Counted from the first letter of the stretch, positions 17,797-26,649 are shown. The stretch is DNA of 64,000 nt from an uncultured Ruminococcus sp. (GCA_937926145.1 CALANW010000118.1:1-64000), one strand, 5' to 3'. Numbers and translations are program-made. The notes: generated by a model from the sequence alone, not told the origin.

Positions 17797-17826
17797 AGCC
17801 TTAACTCCTTTCGGGGTTTGCCGTTG

Positions 17827-18585
17827 TCAGACAATTGTGGGCTTTGTAAGAATTACAGGCCCGTCGGGAGTGATTGCGATAGTGTGCTCAAAATGAGCAG
17901 CGGGAGAACCCGATTTGGTCACTACGGTCCAGCCGTCCGAAAGAACTTTAACATCCTCTCCGACCGCATTGATCATCGGTTCAACTGTGATAGTCATACC
18001 TGCAACAAGTCTTGGACCGTGTCCCGGACGTCCGTAATTCGGAACTTCGGGAGCTTCGTGCATTTCTCTGCCGATGCCGTGACCTATATACTGTCTGACT
18101 ACACCATATCCATGAGAAACGCAGTGTTCTTCTACCGCATGACCGATGTCGCCGATACGGTTTCCGATAACAGCCTGCTCGATTCCGAGATACATACTCT
18201 CTTTTGTTACCTCAAGCAGTTTGAGCGTTTCTTCGGGAACGTTTCCTACAGGGAAGGTATAAGCCGTGTCCCCGTTGTAACCATCATAAAGTGCGGTAAC
18301 GTCAATGCTGACAACGTCGCCGTCCTGAATGAACTTCTTCTTGGACGGGATTCCGTGGATTACTTCGTTGTTGATCGAAATGCAGGCCGAACCGGGGAAA
18401 CCGCAGTAACCGAGGCTCGAAGGCTTTGCACCGTTCTTGACGATGTAATCGTGGATAAGCTTGTCAAGCTCATAAGTTGACATACCGACTTTTATTGACT
18501 GTCCGCCGTAGTGAAGAGCGTTAGCGGTGATAACACCTGCTTTACGCATCTTCTCCAATTCGGACTTGGATTTAACATTAATCAT
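17827..18585 (-). CDS. map: Methionine aminopeptidase type I
   Basis: Map removes the N-terminal methionine from nascent proteins. The 252-residue enzyme has the pita-bread fold, with metal ligands visible in SIDVTALYDGYNGDTAYTF (two Asp), GHGIGREMHEAPEVPNYG (His) and the two C-terminal Glu (TITVEPM and HFEHTIAIT). It is a short type Ia form without an N-terminal zinc domain. It starts 12 bases after adk. Confidence 0.97.
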   Translation of the reverse strand: MINVKSKSELEKMRKAGVITANALHYGGQSIKVGMSTYELDKLIHDYIVKNGAKPSSLGYCGFPGSACISINNEVIHGIPSKKKFIQDGDVVSIDVTALYDGYNGDTAYTFPVGNVPEETLKLLEVTKESMYLGIEQAVIGNRIGDIGHAVEEHCVSHGYGVVRQYIGHGIGREMHEAPEVPNYGRPGHGPRLVAGMTITVEPMINAVGEDVKVLSDGWTVVTKSGSPAAHFEHTIAITPDGPVILTKPTIV

Positions 18586-18597
18586 TTTTCTCTGCCT

Positions 18598-19230
18598 TTA
18601 AGCATTGAGCGCTTCTAAAACAACCTTTGAAGTTGCTTCAACGCCGTCCAGACCCTTGACTCTTGTGAGCTTGCCCTTTGCTGCATAGAAATCAGCGAGA
18701 GGAGCAGTCTGAACATGGTAAGTTTTAAGTCTTTCAATAACAGTTTCGGGAGCGTCGTCCTTTCTCTGTACAGCGTTGCCGCCGCACTTGTCGCAAACGC
18801 CGTCTACCTTAGTCGGCTTGAAGTCAACGTGGTAGGAAGCACCGCACTTTTCGCAAACTCTTCTGCCCGAGATACGAGCCTGAATGTCTGCATCGGGAAC
18901 GTCGATCGAAAGTACCTTGTCAATGTTTACGCCCATAGCCTCAAGAGCTTCTGCCTGAGGAACAGTTCTGGGGAAACCGTCAAGTATGAAACCGTTCTTG
19001 CAATCGTCTTCGGCAATTCTGTCTTTAAGAATACCGATCACAACCTCGTCAGGAACTAAAGCGCCGCTTTCCATATAGCTTTTAGCCTTAAGTCCGCATT
19101 CCGTACCGTTCTTTACTGCTTCACGCAGAATGTTGCCGGTAGAGATCTGAGGGATACCGAGCTTTGCGCTGATAACCTCTGCCTGTGTGCCCTTGCCTGC
19201 ACCGGGAGCGCCAAGTAAAATCAAATTCAT
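18598..19230 (-). CDS. adk: Adenylate kinase (zinc form)
   Basis: Adk interconverts AMP, ADP and ATP. The 210-residue enzyme has the P-loop GAPGAGKGTQ at residues 7-16, the DGFPRT motif, and a long LID domain with four cysteines (CEKC and CDKC, about 127-150) that would hold a structural zinc, as in Gram-positive enzymes. It lies between secY and map, the usual order in this cluster. Confidence 0.98.
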   Translation of the reverse strand: MNLILLGAPGAGKGTQAEVISAKLGIPQISTGNILREAVKNGTECGLKAKSYMESGALVPDEVVIGILKDRIAEDDCKNGFILDGFPRTVPQAEALEAMGVNIDKVLSIDVPDADIQARISGRRVCEKCGASYHVDFKPTKVDGVCDKCGGNAVQRKDDAPETVIERLKTYHVQTAPLADFYAAKGKLTRVKGLDGVEATSKVVLEALNA

Positions 19231-19272
19231 AACAAATCCTCCTGACGATAAGTGTGTAATGGTTTGTGACGA

Positions 19273-20577
19273 TTATTCGAGGAATCCCTTGTGGTGACGC
19301 ATCATCATCTGAGATTCGAGTGTTCTGGAAGTTTCAAGAACAACGCTTACCACGATGAGTATCGAAGTACCGCCCATTGCGATATTCAAGTCAGGCATTG
19401 CCATATTTGAAAGTATCGGGAAGATAGCGATAACGCCGAGGAAAAATGCACCGACCAAAGTGATCTTTGAAAGAACTTTCTGGATATAGTCGCTGGTAGG
19501 CTTACCGGGTCTGATACCGGGGATACCGCCGTTGCTCTGGCGGAGGTTGTTAGCTATTTCAATAGGATTATACTGCATTGCAACATAGAAGTAGTTGAAA
19601 GCAATGATAAGAATGAAATAGATGATAGCGTACCAACCGCTGCGGTAGCTGAAGAAGTGAACGAAGCCTGCGTAGAACTTCTGCCAGAATGTGACTGGGT
19701 CAGCCTTTACAGGAATGAACATTTCAAGCGTAGCAGGGAGCGACATGATAGCCATCGCGAAGATGATCGGCATAACGCCGCTCATTGCGATCTTTATCGG
19801 AATATGAGTGCTCTGACCGCCGTACTGCTTTCTGCCGACAACACGCTTAGCGTACTGGATCGGGATTCTTCTTTCGGATTCATTCATAAATACGATGAAT
19901 GCGATCATAAGAACAAAAACAACGAGAACGATCGGAACGATCAGGTAGTATTTCTTGTCGTCCTTCGCAAGTTCAAACATACGGAGAATGCTTGCAGGAC
20001 CTCTCGAAACAATACCGGCGAAAAGTATCATTGAGATACCGTTGCCAATGCCCTTGTCATTGATGCAGTTGCCGAGCCAAACAACAACGCCTGCGCCTGC
20101 GGTGAACGCTGCGACAATAACTATCGCTGCAAATACGCCCGAAGCACCGTCTGTAAATCTTACAGCACCGTTGTTGCGCTGAGTAATGAAGTAAGCGTAC
20201 GACATTACCAAAGCAATTGCCAGTGAAACATACATTGTTATCGTATCGAGTTTCTTTCTTCCCTCTTCGCCTTCCTTCTGAAGATTTTCAAGAGGAGGGA
20301 GCGCATACGTCAGAAGCTGAACGATGATCGAAGCATTGATGTATGGCTGGATCGAAAGAGCGAAGATAGTTCCCTTTGAGAGAGCGCCGCCGGAGAGGAT
20401 ATCCATATAGCTCAGGAAGCTTCCGCTGCCCGAAATATCGGATGCCATTACCGAAGCGTCAAGAAAAGGAACAGGGATATGACAGCCTAAACGGAAAATA
20501 AAGATGATTAATAATGTGTAAAGGATTTTATTCCTTAACTCTGGAACCTTCCAAGCGTTTCTGAAGGTCGTAAACAC
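19273..20577 (-). CDS. secY: Protein translocase subunit SecY
   Basis: SecY is the channel of the general secretion pathway. The 434-residue protein has ten hydrophobic segments and the cytoplasmic loop FMNESERRIPIQYAKRVVGRKQYGGQSTHIPIKI that contacts SecA and the ribosome. The start is GTG, read from GTGTTTACG, because GAGGTGA lies six bases upstream and the rplO stop codon is the two bases before it. Confidence 0.97.
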   Translation of the reverse strand: MFTTFRNAWKVPELRNKILYTLLIIFIFRLGCHIPVPFLDASVMASDISGSGSFLSYMDILSGGALSKGTIFALSIQPYINASIIVQLLTYALPPLENLQKEGEEGRKKLDTITMYVSLAIALVMSYAYFITQRNNGAVRFTDGASGVFAAIVIVAAFTAGAGVVVWLGNCINDKGIGNGISMILFAGIVSRGPASILRMFELAKDDKKYYLIVPIVLVVFVLMIAFIVFMNESERRIPIQYAKRVVGRKQYGGQSTHIPIKIAMSGVMPIIFAMAIMSLPATLEMFIPVKADPVTFWQKFYAGFVHFFSYRSGWYAIIYFILIIAFNYFYVAMQYNPIEIANNLRQSNGGIPGIRPGKPTSDYIQKVLSKITLVGAFFLGVIAIFPILSNMAMPDLNIAMGGTSILIVVSVVLETSRTLESQMMMRHHKGFLE

Positions 20578-20578
20578 A

Positions 20579-21019
20579 TTACATCACCTCAGCCTTTCCG
20601 CCTGCCTTTTCAATTTTTTCTTTTGCTGAAGCGGAGAATGCATCAGCCTTAACAGTTAAGTTCTTGGTGATCTCACCATTGCCGAGGATCTTAACGCCGT
20701 TGTCGATGTTCTTAACAAGACCTGAAGCGAGAAGAAGCTCTGCATCAACCTCTGTACCTTCCTTGAAGATTTCGAGTGAGGAAACATTAACAGCAGCCAT
20801 CTTTGCTGCGAAGATGTTGTTGAAACCTCTCTTAGGGATTCTTCTTGCGAGAGGCATCTGACCGCCTTCAAAGCCCGGTCTTACACCGCCGCCGGAACGA
20901 GCATTCTGTCCCTTGTGGCCCTTGCCGGAAGTTTTGCCCCAGCCTGAACCGTGACCTCTGCCGACTCTCTTAACGTCCTTCTTGGAACCTTCAGCAGGTG
21001 ATAATTCGTGAATATACAT
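20579..21019 (-). CDS. rplO: 50S ribosomal protein L15
   Basis: The 146-residue L15 is rich in Gly and Lys at its N-terminus (GSKKDVKRVGRGHGSGWGKT) and carries FEGGQMPLARRIPKRGFNN, the family signature. Its stop codon is immediately followed by the secY GTG. It starts 20 bases after rpmD. Confidence 0.97.
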   Translation of the reverse strand: MYIHELSPAEGSKKDVKRVGRGHGSGWGKTSGKGHKGQNARSGGGVRPGFEGGQMPLARRIPKRGFNNIFAAKMAAVNVSSLEIFKEGTEVDAELLLASGLVKNIDNGVKILGNGEITKNLTVKADAFSASAKEKIEKAGGKAEVM

Positions 21020-21039
21020 TGTATCGCACCTCCCTGCAA

Positions 21040-21216
21040 TTATGCTTCGGTAACTTCTACAAGGTGATTGATCTTAGCGATCTTTCCCTTTGTAGCATCA
21101 TTATCGGGCTGAACCTTTTCAGCACCAACCTTATTGAGGCCGAGAGAATGTGCTACTGCGATCTGCGGCTTTGTGCAGCCGTTAAGGCTTTTAACAAGCT
21201 TTACTTTAAGTGCCAT
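21040..21216 (-). CDS. rpmD: 50S ribosomal protein L30
   Basis: A 58-residue protein, translated directly as MALKVKLVKSLNGCTKPQ... through GLNKVGAEKVQPDNDATKGK to NHLVEVTEA, is clearly L30: a start-to-end match to its length and to the KLVKSL and GL(N/R)K(V/I) motifs. The ATG lies nine bases after AAGGAGG. It sits between rpsE and rplO, as expected. Confidence 0.97.
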   Translation of the reverse strand: MALKVKLVKSLNGCTKPQIAVAHSLGLNKVGAEKVQPDNDATKGKIAKINHLVEVTEA

Positions 21217-21230
21217 TTCAAACGTCCTCC

Positions 21231-21737
21231 TTAACCTAAGATCTCATTAACGGACTTGCCTCTGATGTCGGCAACGTCCTTAGCGCTGCGGAGAGTTGAA
21301 AGGCCCTGGATAGTAGCTCTTACAACATTGCAAGCGTTGTTGGAACGCAGGGACTTAGTTCTGATATCCTTGATACCTGCAATTTCAATAACTGCACGAA
21401 CAGGACCGCCTGCGATGACACCGGTACCGGGAGCAGCGGGCTTCATAAGAACTCTGCCTGCGCCGTATTCACCGATAACCTCGTGAGGGATTGTTGTTCC
21501 TCTGAGGGAAACTTTAATCAAATTCTTCTTTGCATCCTCGATACCCTTACGGATAGCATCAGGAACTTCTCCTGATTTACCGATACCGAAACCAACTGTG
21601 CCGTTGCCGTCGCCTACTACAACGAGTGCAGCAAACTTGTAAATACGACCACCCTTAACAGTCTTGGAAACTCTGTTAATAGCAACAACCTTTTCGGAAA
21701 GTTCGAGTGCAGAAGCGTCTATCTTAGCATTAGCCAA
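21231..21737 (-). CDS. rpsE: 30S ribosomal protein S5
   Basis: The 168-residue S5 takes part in decoding fidelity. It has the double-stranded RNA-binding-like N-terminal domain (RVSKTVKGGRIYKFAALVVVGDGNG) and the C-terminal domain (GVIAGGPVRAVIEIAGIKDI). The start is TTG with GGAGG eight bases before it; the family alignment begins at this point. Confidence 0.97.
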   Translation of the reverse strand: MANAKIDASALELSEKVVAINRVSKTVKGGRIYKFAALVVVGDGNGTVGFGIGKSGEVPDAIRKGIEDAKKNLIKVSLRGTTIPHEVIGEYGAGRVLMKPAAPGTGVIAGGPVRAVIEIAGIKDIRTKSLRSNNACNVVRATIQGLSTLRSAKDVADIRGKSVNEILG

Positions 21738-21774
21738 AAGAATAACCTCCTTATAAGTTACTTGGAAGCCGAAC

Positions 21775-22134
21775 TTAGAAGTTCAGACCGCCCTTTCTTG
21801 CGCCCTCGGCAAGTTCTGCAACTCTACCGTGGTAGAGATAACCTGCACGATCGAATACAACGTCCTTGATGCCCTTTTCGGCAGCTCTTGCAGCGATCAT
21901 CTCGCCAACCTTCATAGCGCCTTCCTTGTTTCCGCCGTTTGCACCGAAGTCCTTCTCTACGGAAGATGCAGCGCAAAGTGTTACGCCTGCAACATCATCG
22001 ATGAGCTGTGCGTAAATGTGATTTGCAGAACGGAAAACATTGAGTCTTGGGCACTGTGCTGTTCCGCTGATCTTGGAACGTACACGAACCTGTCTCTTAG
22101 CTCTTGCAGCCTTTCTGTTGAACTGCTTTACCAT
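21775..22134 (-). CDS. rplR: 50S ribosomal protein L18
   Basis: The 119-residue L18 helps bring 5S rRNA into the large subunit. The basic N-terminus (FNRKAARAKRQVRVRSKISG) and the C-terminal FDRAGYLYHGRVAELAEGAR are diagnostic. It has an ATG start with a GGAGTG site, and 37 bases separate it from rpsE. Confidence 0.97.
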   Translation of the reverse strand: MVKQFNRKAARAKRQVRVRSKISGTAQCPRLNVFRSANHIYAQLIDDVAGVTLCAASSVEKDFGANGGNKEGAMKVGEMIAARAAEKGIKDVVFDRAGYLYHGRVAELAEGARKGGLNF

Positions 22135-22220
22135 TTAAATTCACTCCTTTTCAACAAGGAATAGTAGCCGATCTTTCAGGCTGTCCCATTCCTCCACATA
22201 ACAGGATAAATATTATCGGA

Positions 22221-22766
22221 TTACTTCTTACCCTTAGCAGCTTTACCTTCCTTGCGGATGATATGCTCGCCCTGGTAACGGATACCCTTGCCCTTATATG
22301 GCTCAGGCGGTCTCTTCTCGCGGATCTCAGCAGCGTACTGACCAACCTTCTGCTTGTCGATACCGTTAACAACGATCGTGTTAGGGTTAGGAACATCGAG
22401 CTTGATGTCAGCTGTTTCAGGAACAGTGACCTGGTGAGAGAAGCCGAGGTTCATAACAACGTTTGTACCCTGCTTAGCAGCACGGTAACCGATACCCTCG
22501 ATCTCGAGAGTCTTGGAATAGCCGTTTGTAACGCCTTCGATCATGTTGTGGATAAGTGTTCTTGTAAGGCCGTGGAGGGACTTGTGGAGCTTATCCTCTG
22601 TAGGACGCTCAACAATAACTTCATTGCCTTCAAGCTTAATGATCATATCCTTGTTGAATGTTTCAACAAGAGTACCCTTAGGTCCCTTTACAGTAACGGT
22701 AGTGCCGTCGATCTTAACATCAACGCCTGCAGGAACACTGATAGGCTTTTTACCAATTCTTGACAT
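22221..22766 (-). CDS. rplF: 50S ribosomal protein L6
   Basis: The 181-residue L6 has two related domains; it starts MSRIGKKPISVPAGVDVKID and ends with RPPEPYKGKGIRYQGEHIIRKEGK. It is full length. An 86-base gap separates it from rplR, with no clear structure in it. Confidence 0.97.
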   Translation of the reverse strand: MSRIGKKPISVPAGVDVKIDGTTVTVKGPKGTLVETFNKDMIIKLEGNEVIVERPTEDKLHKSLHGLTRTLIHNMIEGVTNGYSKTLEIEGIGYRAAKQGTNVVMNLGFSHQVTVPETADIKLDVPNPNTIVVNGIDKQKVGQYAAEIREKRPPEPYKGKGIRYQGEHIIRKEGKAAKGKK

Positions 22767-22780
22767 TTATGTGTTCCTCC

Positions 22781-23179
22781 TTACCATACGAATGCAAGAA
22801 CTTCGCCGCCAACGTTGAGCTCTCTTGCCTTCTTATCTGTAACGATACCCTTAGATGTAGAGATAATAGCAATTCCGAGGCCGTTCATAACCTTTGGCAT
22901 ATCCTCGCAGCTGGAATAGATACGAAGACCGGGCTTTGAAACTCTGCGGAGTCCTGTGATAACCTGTGATTTATTTTCACCGTACTTAAGTGTGATTCTG
23001 ATGATACCCTGTTTGCCGTCATCAATGATCTGGAAGCTCTTGATATATCCTTCGTCAACGAGGATCTGAGCGATAGACTTCTTCATGTTGGAAGCAGGCA
23101 CATCAACTGTTGCGTGCTTAGCAGAATTCGCATTACGGATTCTGGTGAGCAAGTCTGCAATTGTATCAGTAATTTGCAT
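22781..23179 (-). CDS. rpsH: 30S ribosomal protein S8
   Basis: The 132-residue S8 binds the central domain of 16S rRNA and represses the spc operon in enterobacteria. It begins MQITDTIADLLTRIRNANSA and ends with TDKKARELNVGGEVLAFVW. It lies between rpsZ and rplF. Confidence 0.97.
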   Translation of the reverse strand: MQITDTIADLLTRIRNANSAKHATVDVPASNMKKSIAQILVDEGYIKSFQIIDDGKQGIIRITLKYGENKSQVITGLRRVSKPGLRIYSSCEDMPKVMNGLGIAIISTSKGIVTDKKARELNVGGEVLAFVW

Positions 23180-23232
23180 ACCTTGGTAACCTCCTTATTT
23201 TAGTGGGGAAAAGATCCCATTGCCGATTGTTT

Positions 23233-23418
23233 TTACCAGCTTGCCTTCTTAACGCCGGGGATCTGACCCTTGTGAGCCAGTTCTCTGAAGCAGATACGGC
23301 AAATACCGTATTTTCTCATATATGCGTGAGGTCTGCCGCAGATCTTGCATCTGTTGTAAGCTCTTGTGGAAAACTTAGGAGTCTTCTGCTGTTTCAGCTT
23401 CATTGCTTTTTTAGCCAT
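23233..23418 (-). CDS. rpsZ: 30S ribosomal protein S14 type Z (zinc)
   Basis: The 61-residue S14 carries the zinc site CKIC and CRIC (Cys24, 27, 40 and 43), so it is the short zinc-binding form typical of Gram-positive bacteria. It starts MAKKAMKLKQQKTPKF after a GGAGGG site, and lies between rplE and rpsH. Confidence 0.97.
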   Translation of the reverse strand: MAKKAMKLKQQKTPKFSTRAYNRCKICGRPHAYMRKYGICRICFRELAHKGQIPGVKKASW

Positions 23419-23441
23419 TATTAATTAACCCTCCTAAATGA

Positions 23442-23984
23442 TTACTTGATGAATGGAGCGCCCATAAGCTCAAGAAGAGCCTTAGCTTCTTCATCTGTGT
23501 TTGCAGTAGTGATGATGTTGATATCCATACCGCGAACCTTGTCGATCTTATCGTATTCGATTTCAGGGAAAATGAGCTGTTCCTTGATACCGGTAGAGTA
23601 GTTGCCTCTGCCGTCGAAGGAGTTAGCGCTGATGCCTCTGAAGTCACGAACACGTGGGAATGCTACATTGAAAAGTCTGTCGAGGAATTCGTACATCTTT
23701 TCGCTTCTGAGAGTAACCTTAACACCGATAGGCATGCCTTCACGGATCTTAAAGTTAGCTACCGACTTCTTAGCGCGGCATACAACAGGCTTCTGACCTG
23801 TGATAGCAGCGAGATCAGTCATGATAGCATCGATAACCTTAGCGTTATCCTTTGCTTCACCTGCACCGACGTTGATAACAACCTTGTCGATCTTAGGGAT
23901 CTGCATAACACTCTTGTACTCGAACTTTTTCATTAAAGCAGGAGCAACTGTGCTGACATAAAGTTCTTTTAAATTAGATGCCAT
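23442..23984 (-). CDS. rplE: 50S ribosomal protein L5
   Basis: The 180-residue L5 binds 5S rRNA and contacts S13 across the subunit bridge. It starts at MASNLKELYVSTVAP after GAAAGGAG; the frame continues upstream to 24035 but those residues overlap the rplX end region and match nothing. VCRAKKSVANFKIREGMPIG and FPEIEYDKIDKVRGMDI are family segments. Confidence 0.97.
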   Translation of the reverse strand: MASNLKELYVSTVAPALMKKFEYKSVMQIPKIDKVVINVGAGEAKDNAKVIDAIMTDLAAITGQKPVVCRAKKSVANFKIREGMPIGVKVTLRSEKMYEFLDRLFNVAFPRVRDFRGISANSFDGRGNYSTGIKEQLIFPEIEYDKIDKVRGMDINIITTANTDEEAKALLELMGAPFIK

Positions 23985-24001
23985 ATCAATTTCTCCTTTC
24001 C

Positions 24002-24325
24002 TTAATATGTCTTGCCGCAGTCTGCATTCTTGCAAACTCTTGACTTAGTACCGTCAGCCTCGATCTTGTGGCCGATTCTTGTTGGCTTGCCGCAGTGTGG
24101 GCAAACAACCATTACCTTTGAAGCGTACATAGGAGCTTCGCACTTTACGATGCCGCCCTGCTGTCCCATCTGTCTGGGCTTAACGTGCTTTGTAGCGATG
24201 TTAAGACCTTCAACGATAACCTTTTTCTCCTTGGGGGATACTTCCAAAACCTTGCCGCGCTCGCCCTTGTCGTTACCTGAGATAATAACAACGGTGTCGC
24301 CGGTTTTAACGTGAAGTTTATTCAT
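24002..24325 (-). CDS. rplX: 50S ribosomal protein L24
   Basis: The 107-residue L24 has an N-terminal KOW domain (GDTVVIISGNDKGERGKVLEV) and a C-terminal part with four cysteines (CPHC and CKNADC, about 75-103), a feature of many Firmicutes L24 proteins that may bind zinc. It starts from ATG 14 bases after rplN. Confidence 0.97.
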   Translation of the reverse strand: MNKLHVKTGDTVVIISGNDKGERGKVLEVSPKEKKVIVEGLNIATKHVKPRQMGQQGGIVKCEAPMYASKVMVVCPHCGKPTRIGHKIEADGTKSRVCKNADCGKTY

Positions 24326-24339
24326 TTCAGGACACCTCC

Positions 24340-24708
24340 TTAAAGTACTTCAGGAGCAAGTGAAAGGATCTTAGTATAGTCCTTGTCTCTGAGCTCACGA
24401 GCAACAGGTCCAAAGATACGAGTACCCTTCGGGTTCTTGTCTTCCTTGATAATAACAGCAGCATTCTCATCGAATCTGATGTAGGTTCCGTCTTCACGGC
24501 GAACACCCTTAGCAGAACGAACGATTACTGCCTTAACAACGTCGCCTTTTTTAACAACGCCGCCTGGTGTTGCTTTCTTAACCGAAGCAACAACAACGTC
24601 ACCGATATTAGCATATCTTCTGCGTGTGCCGCCGAGAACTCTGATACACATAAGTTCCTTAGCACCCGTATTATCAGCGACTTTTAAATAAGTCTGCATC
24701 TGTACCAC
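24340..24708 (-). CDS. rplN: 50S ribosomal protein L14
   Basis: The 122-residue L14 is at the subunit interface near the elongation factor site. The segment VLGGTRRRYANIGDVVVASV is diagnostic. The start is taken as GTG (MVQMQTYLKVADNTG), which aligns with the usual MIQ..T.LKVADN; it lies nine bases after GGAAGGAG, whereas the in-frame ATG nine bases further is too far. It is the first gene after the internal promoter at 24899-24927. Confidence 0.96.
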   Translation of the reverse strand: MVQMQTYLKVADNTGAKELMCIRVLGGTRRRYANIGDVVVASVKKATPGGVVKKGDVVKAVIVRSAKGVRREDGTYIRFDENAAVIIKEDKNPKGTRIFGPVARELRDKDYTKILSLAPEVL

Positions 24709-24898
24709 AGTGCACTACTCCTTCCCGTTTTTACAGAGCATCGCGGCAGAAAGACCCGATTTTCGCTCCGATCTCGCCACCGTTCACTCATATAAATTGA
24801 TTTTAATATTCAAACAAGCTAAAATGACTCAACGCTCCCGGGTGTTTCGCGCTTTAGGACGCTTTTCACACGTTCGGTACAGCCATCACCAAGAAAAC
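24709..24898 (-). promoter_or_regulatory. Leader of the internal rplN transcript
   Basis: The transcript from the internal promoter would carry about 184 untranslated bases before rplN. This is unusual in a cluster where genes otherwise lie within about 110 bases. It has several potential helices (for example GTGT with ACAC around 24820-24870, and GGC with GCC around 24735-24770), but I could not settle one fold. There is no terminator and no open frame with a ribosome binding site. It may be a ribosomal protein binding site for feedback control; that is inference. Confidence 0.5.
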
Positions 24899-24927
24899 AT
24901 TATAGCATAGTTGCCCCTTGTTGTCAA
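24899..24927 (-). promoter_or_regulatory. Perfect-consensus internal promoter before rplN
   Basis: On the minus strand TTGACA (24922-24927) and TATAAT (24899-24904) are 17 bases apart, a full sigma-A consensus. It lies between rpsQ and rplN, so it would separate the S10 part from the spc and alpha parts. An imperfect 12-base inverted repeat (TTGTCCCTTGTT and AACAAGGGGCAA, 24908-24955) brackets the -35 box and could form a hairpin in read-through RNA or act as an operator. Confidence 0.85.
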
Positions 24928-24969
24928 CTGGCGTTTTCACCAAAAACAAGGGACAATATGATATTTATT

Positions 24970-25230
24970 TTACTTAGCCTGCTCAATAACCTTTACTAAA
25001 CGCCATCTCTTATCCTTGGAGATAGGACGGGTTTCCATAATTTCAACGCGGTCGCCAATGTTGCAGATATTGTTCTCATCGTGAGCCTTAAGCTTAACAG
25101 TTCTCTTGATAGTCTTCTTATAAAGAGGATGCTTAACGCTGTCTATGATAGCAACAACGATCGTCTTATCCATTTTGTTGGAAACGACCTTGCCGACTCT
25201 TGTTTTTCTAAGATTTCTCTCATCAGCCAT
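24970..25230 (-). CDS. rpsQ: 30S ribosomal protein S17
   Basis: The 86-residue S17 is an OB-fold 16S rRNA binder. It starts MADERNLRKTRVGKVVSNKM, with GGAGGG eight bases before; a TTG two codons earlier sits too close to that site. IGDRVEIMETRPISKDKRWRL is diagnostic. It is the last gene before the internal promoter. Confidence 0.97.
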   Translation of the reverse strand: MADERNLRKTRVGKVVSNKMDKTIVVAIIDSVKHPLYKKTIKRTVKLKAHDENNICNIGDRVEIMETRPISKDKRWRLVKVIEQAK

Positions 25231-25249
25231 CTTCAAAACCCTCCTTCAC

Positions 25250-25447
25250 TTACTGCTGTACTTTGGAACGCTCAACAAGAATAGTCTTGATACGAGCGAT
25301 GTCCTTCTTAACAGCCTTAAGACGTGTTGGATTGTCAAGCTGATTTACAGCGAGCTGAAAACGGAGAGCAAAAAGCTCTTTCTTGAGGTCAACAAGCTTG
25401 TTTTCAAGCTCGAGATCAGTCATTTCTCTAACTTCTGATGCCTTCAT
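25250..25447 (-). CDS. rpmC: 50S ribosomal protein L29
   Basis: The 65-residue helical L29 contacts L23 near the exit tunnel. It reads MKASEVREMTDLELENKL and ends with LKAVKKDIARIKTILVER. Its ATG overlaps the rplP stop by one base (TAATG), so translation is coupled. Confidence 0.97.
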   Translation of the reverse strand: MKASEVREMTDLELENKLVDLKKELFALRFQLAVNQLDNPTRLKAVKKDIARIKTILVERSKVQQ

Positions 25448-25875
25448 TATACGCTCGCCTCCTCTTCTGCCTGACGCTTAACGAATTTGCACTTGATAGG
25501 GAGCTTGTGAGCTGCAAGACGCATAGCTTCACGAGCCTGCTCCTCAGTAACGCCATTGATCTCGAAAAGAACTCTGCCCGGCTTAACTACTGCAACCCAG
25601 TATTCAGGTGAACCCTTACCGGAACCCATTCGGGTTTCAGCAGGCTTTTCTGTGATCGGCTTGTCTGGGAAAATCTTGATCCAAACCTGACCGCCACGCT
25701 TGATGTAACGTGTCATAGCGATACGGGCAGCTTCGATCTGGTTAGAGGTAATCCATGCAGGTTCAAGAGCCTGAAGACCGAAATCGCCGTATGAAACAAC
25801 GTTACCTCTTGTAGCCTTACCTGTAAGTCTGCCTCTCTGTACTCTTCTGTACTTAACTCTCTTTGGAAGAAGCAT
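25447..25875 (-). CDS. rplP: 50S ribosomal protein L16
   Basis: The 142-residue L16 is needed near the A site of the large subunit. It opens MLLPKRVKYRRVQRGRLTGK and contains RMGSGKGSPEYWVAVVKPGR. The ATG overlaps the rpsC stop by one base (TAATG). The ArgX hydroxylation loop region is conserved. Confidence 0.97.
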   Translation of the reverse strand: MLLPKRVKYRRVQRGRLTGKATRGNVVSYGDFGLQALEPAWITSNQIEAARIAMTRYIKRGGQVWIKIFPDKPITEKPAETRMGSGKGSPEYWVAVVKPGRVLFEINGVTEEQAREAMRLAAHKLPIKCKFVKRQAEEEASV

Positions 25876-26630
25876 TACTGGTTACCTCCTTCTCTTCTTT
25901 CTGTACGGTTTCTGCCGCCGTTTGTGCGGGGCTTGTCACCGTTAGCTCTTCTGGGCTTTCTTTCTGGCTTCTCGGGAGCTGTCTTAGCAGCATTGAGGTC
26001 GCCCTTGAGAACTTCGCCCTTGTAGATCCAAACCTTAACACCGATCTTGCCGTAGGTTGTGTTAGCCTCTGCAAAACCATAGTCGATGTCAGCACGGATC
26101 GTCTGAAGAGGAATTGTACCTTCATGGTAGCTTTCGGAACGTGCGATTTCAGCACCGCCAAGACGGCCGCCACACTTAACCTTGATGCCCTTAGCGCCGA
26201 GCTTCATAGCTCTGCCGATGGACTGCTTCATAGCTCTTCTGAAAGATACACGGTTTTCAAGCTGTGCAGCAATGTTTTCTGCAACGAGCTGTGCATTCAT
26301 ATCAGGTGTCTTAACTTCAACGATGTTGATAGCTACAGACTTACCGATCATCTTTTCAACTTTAGCGCGGATCTTTTCGATGTTCTCGCCGCCTCTTCCG
26401 ATAACGATACCGGGCTTAGCGCAGTGAACATGGATTCTTACCTTATCAGCAAATCTTTCGATCTCGATCTTGGCAACGCCTGCTGCATAAAGTTCCTTCT
26501 TGATATAATTACGAACGTTGTAATCTTCTACGAGGGTATCGCCGAAAGTTGCTTTGTTAGCAAACCAGCGGGAGTCCCAATCTTTGATTACGCCTACACG
26601 AAGGCCGTGGGGATTAACTTTCTGTCCCAT
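25875..26630 (-). CDS. rpsC: 30S ribosomal protein S3
   Basis: The 251-residue S3 has a KH domain with the motif VIGRGGENIEKIRAKVEK and forms part of the mRNA entry site. The start MGQKVNPHGLRVGVIKDWDS is canonical. The C-terminal ~35 residues are a basic, low-complexity extension (Arg, Gly, Asn, Glu-rich), longer than in many orthologues and probably disordered. Confidence 0.97.
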   Translation of the reverse strand: MGQKVNPHGLRVGVIKDWDSRWFANKATFGDTLVEDYNVRNYIKKELYAAGVAKIEIERFADKVRIHVHCAKPGIVIGRGGENIEKIRAKVEKMIGKSVAINIVEVKTPDMNAQLVAENIAAQLENRVSFRRAMKQSIGRAMKLGAKGIKVKCGGRLGGAEIARSESYHEGTIPLQTIRADIDYGFAEANTTYGKIGVKVWIYKGEVLKGDLNAAKTAPEKPERKPRRANGDKPRTNGGRNRTERREGGNQ

Positions 26631-26649
26631 TTAGTTTACTCCTTTCGAC

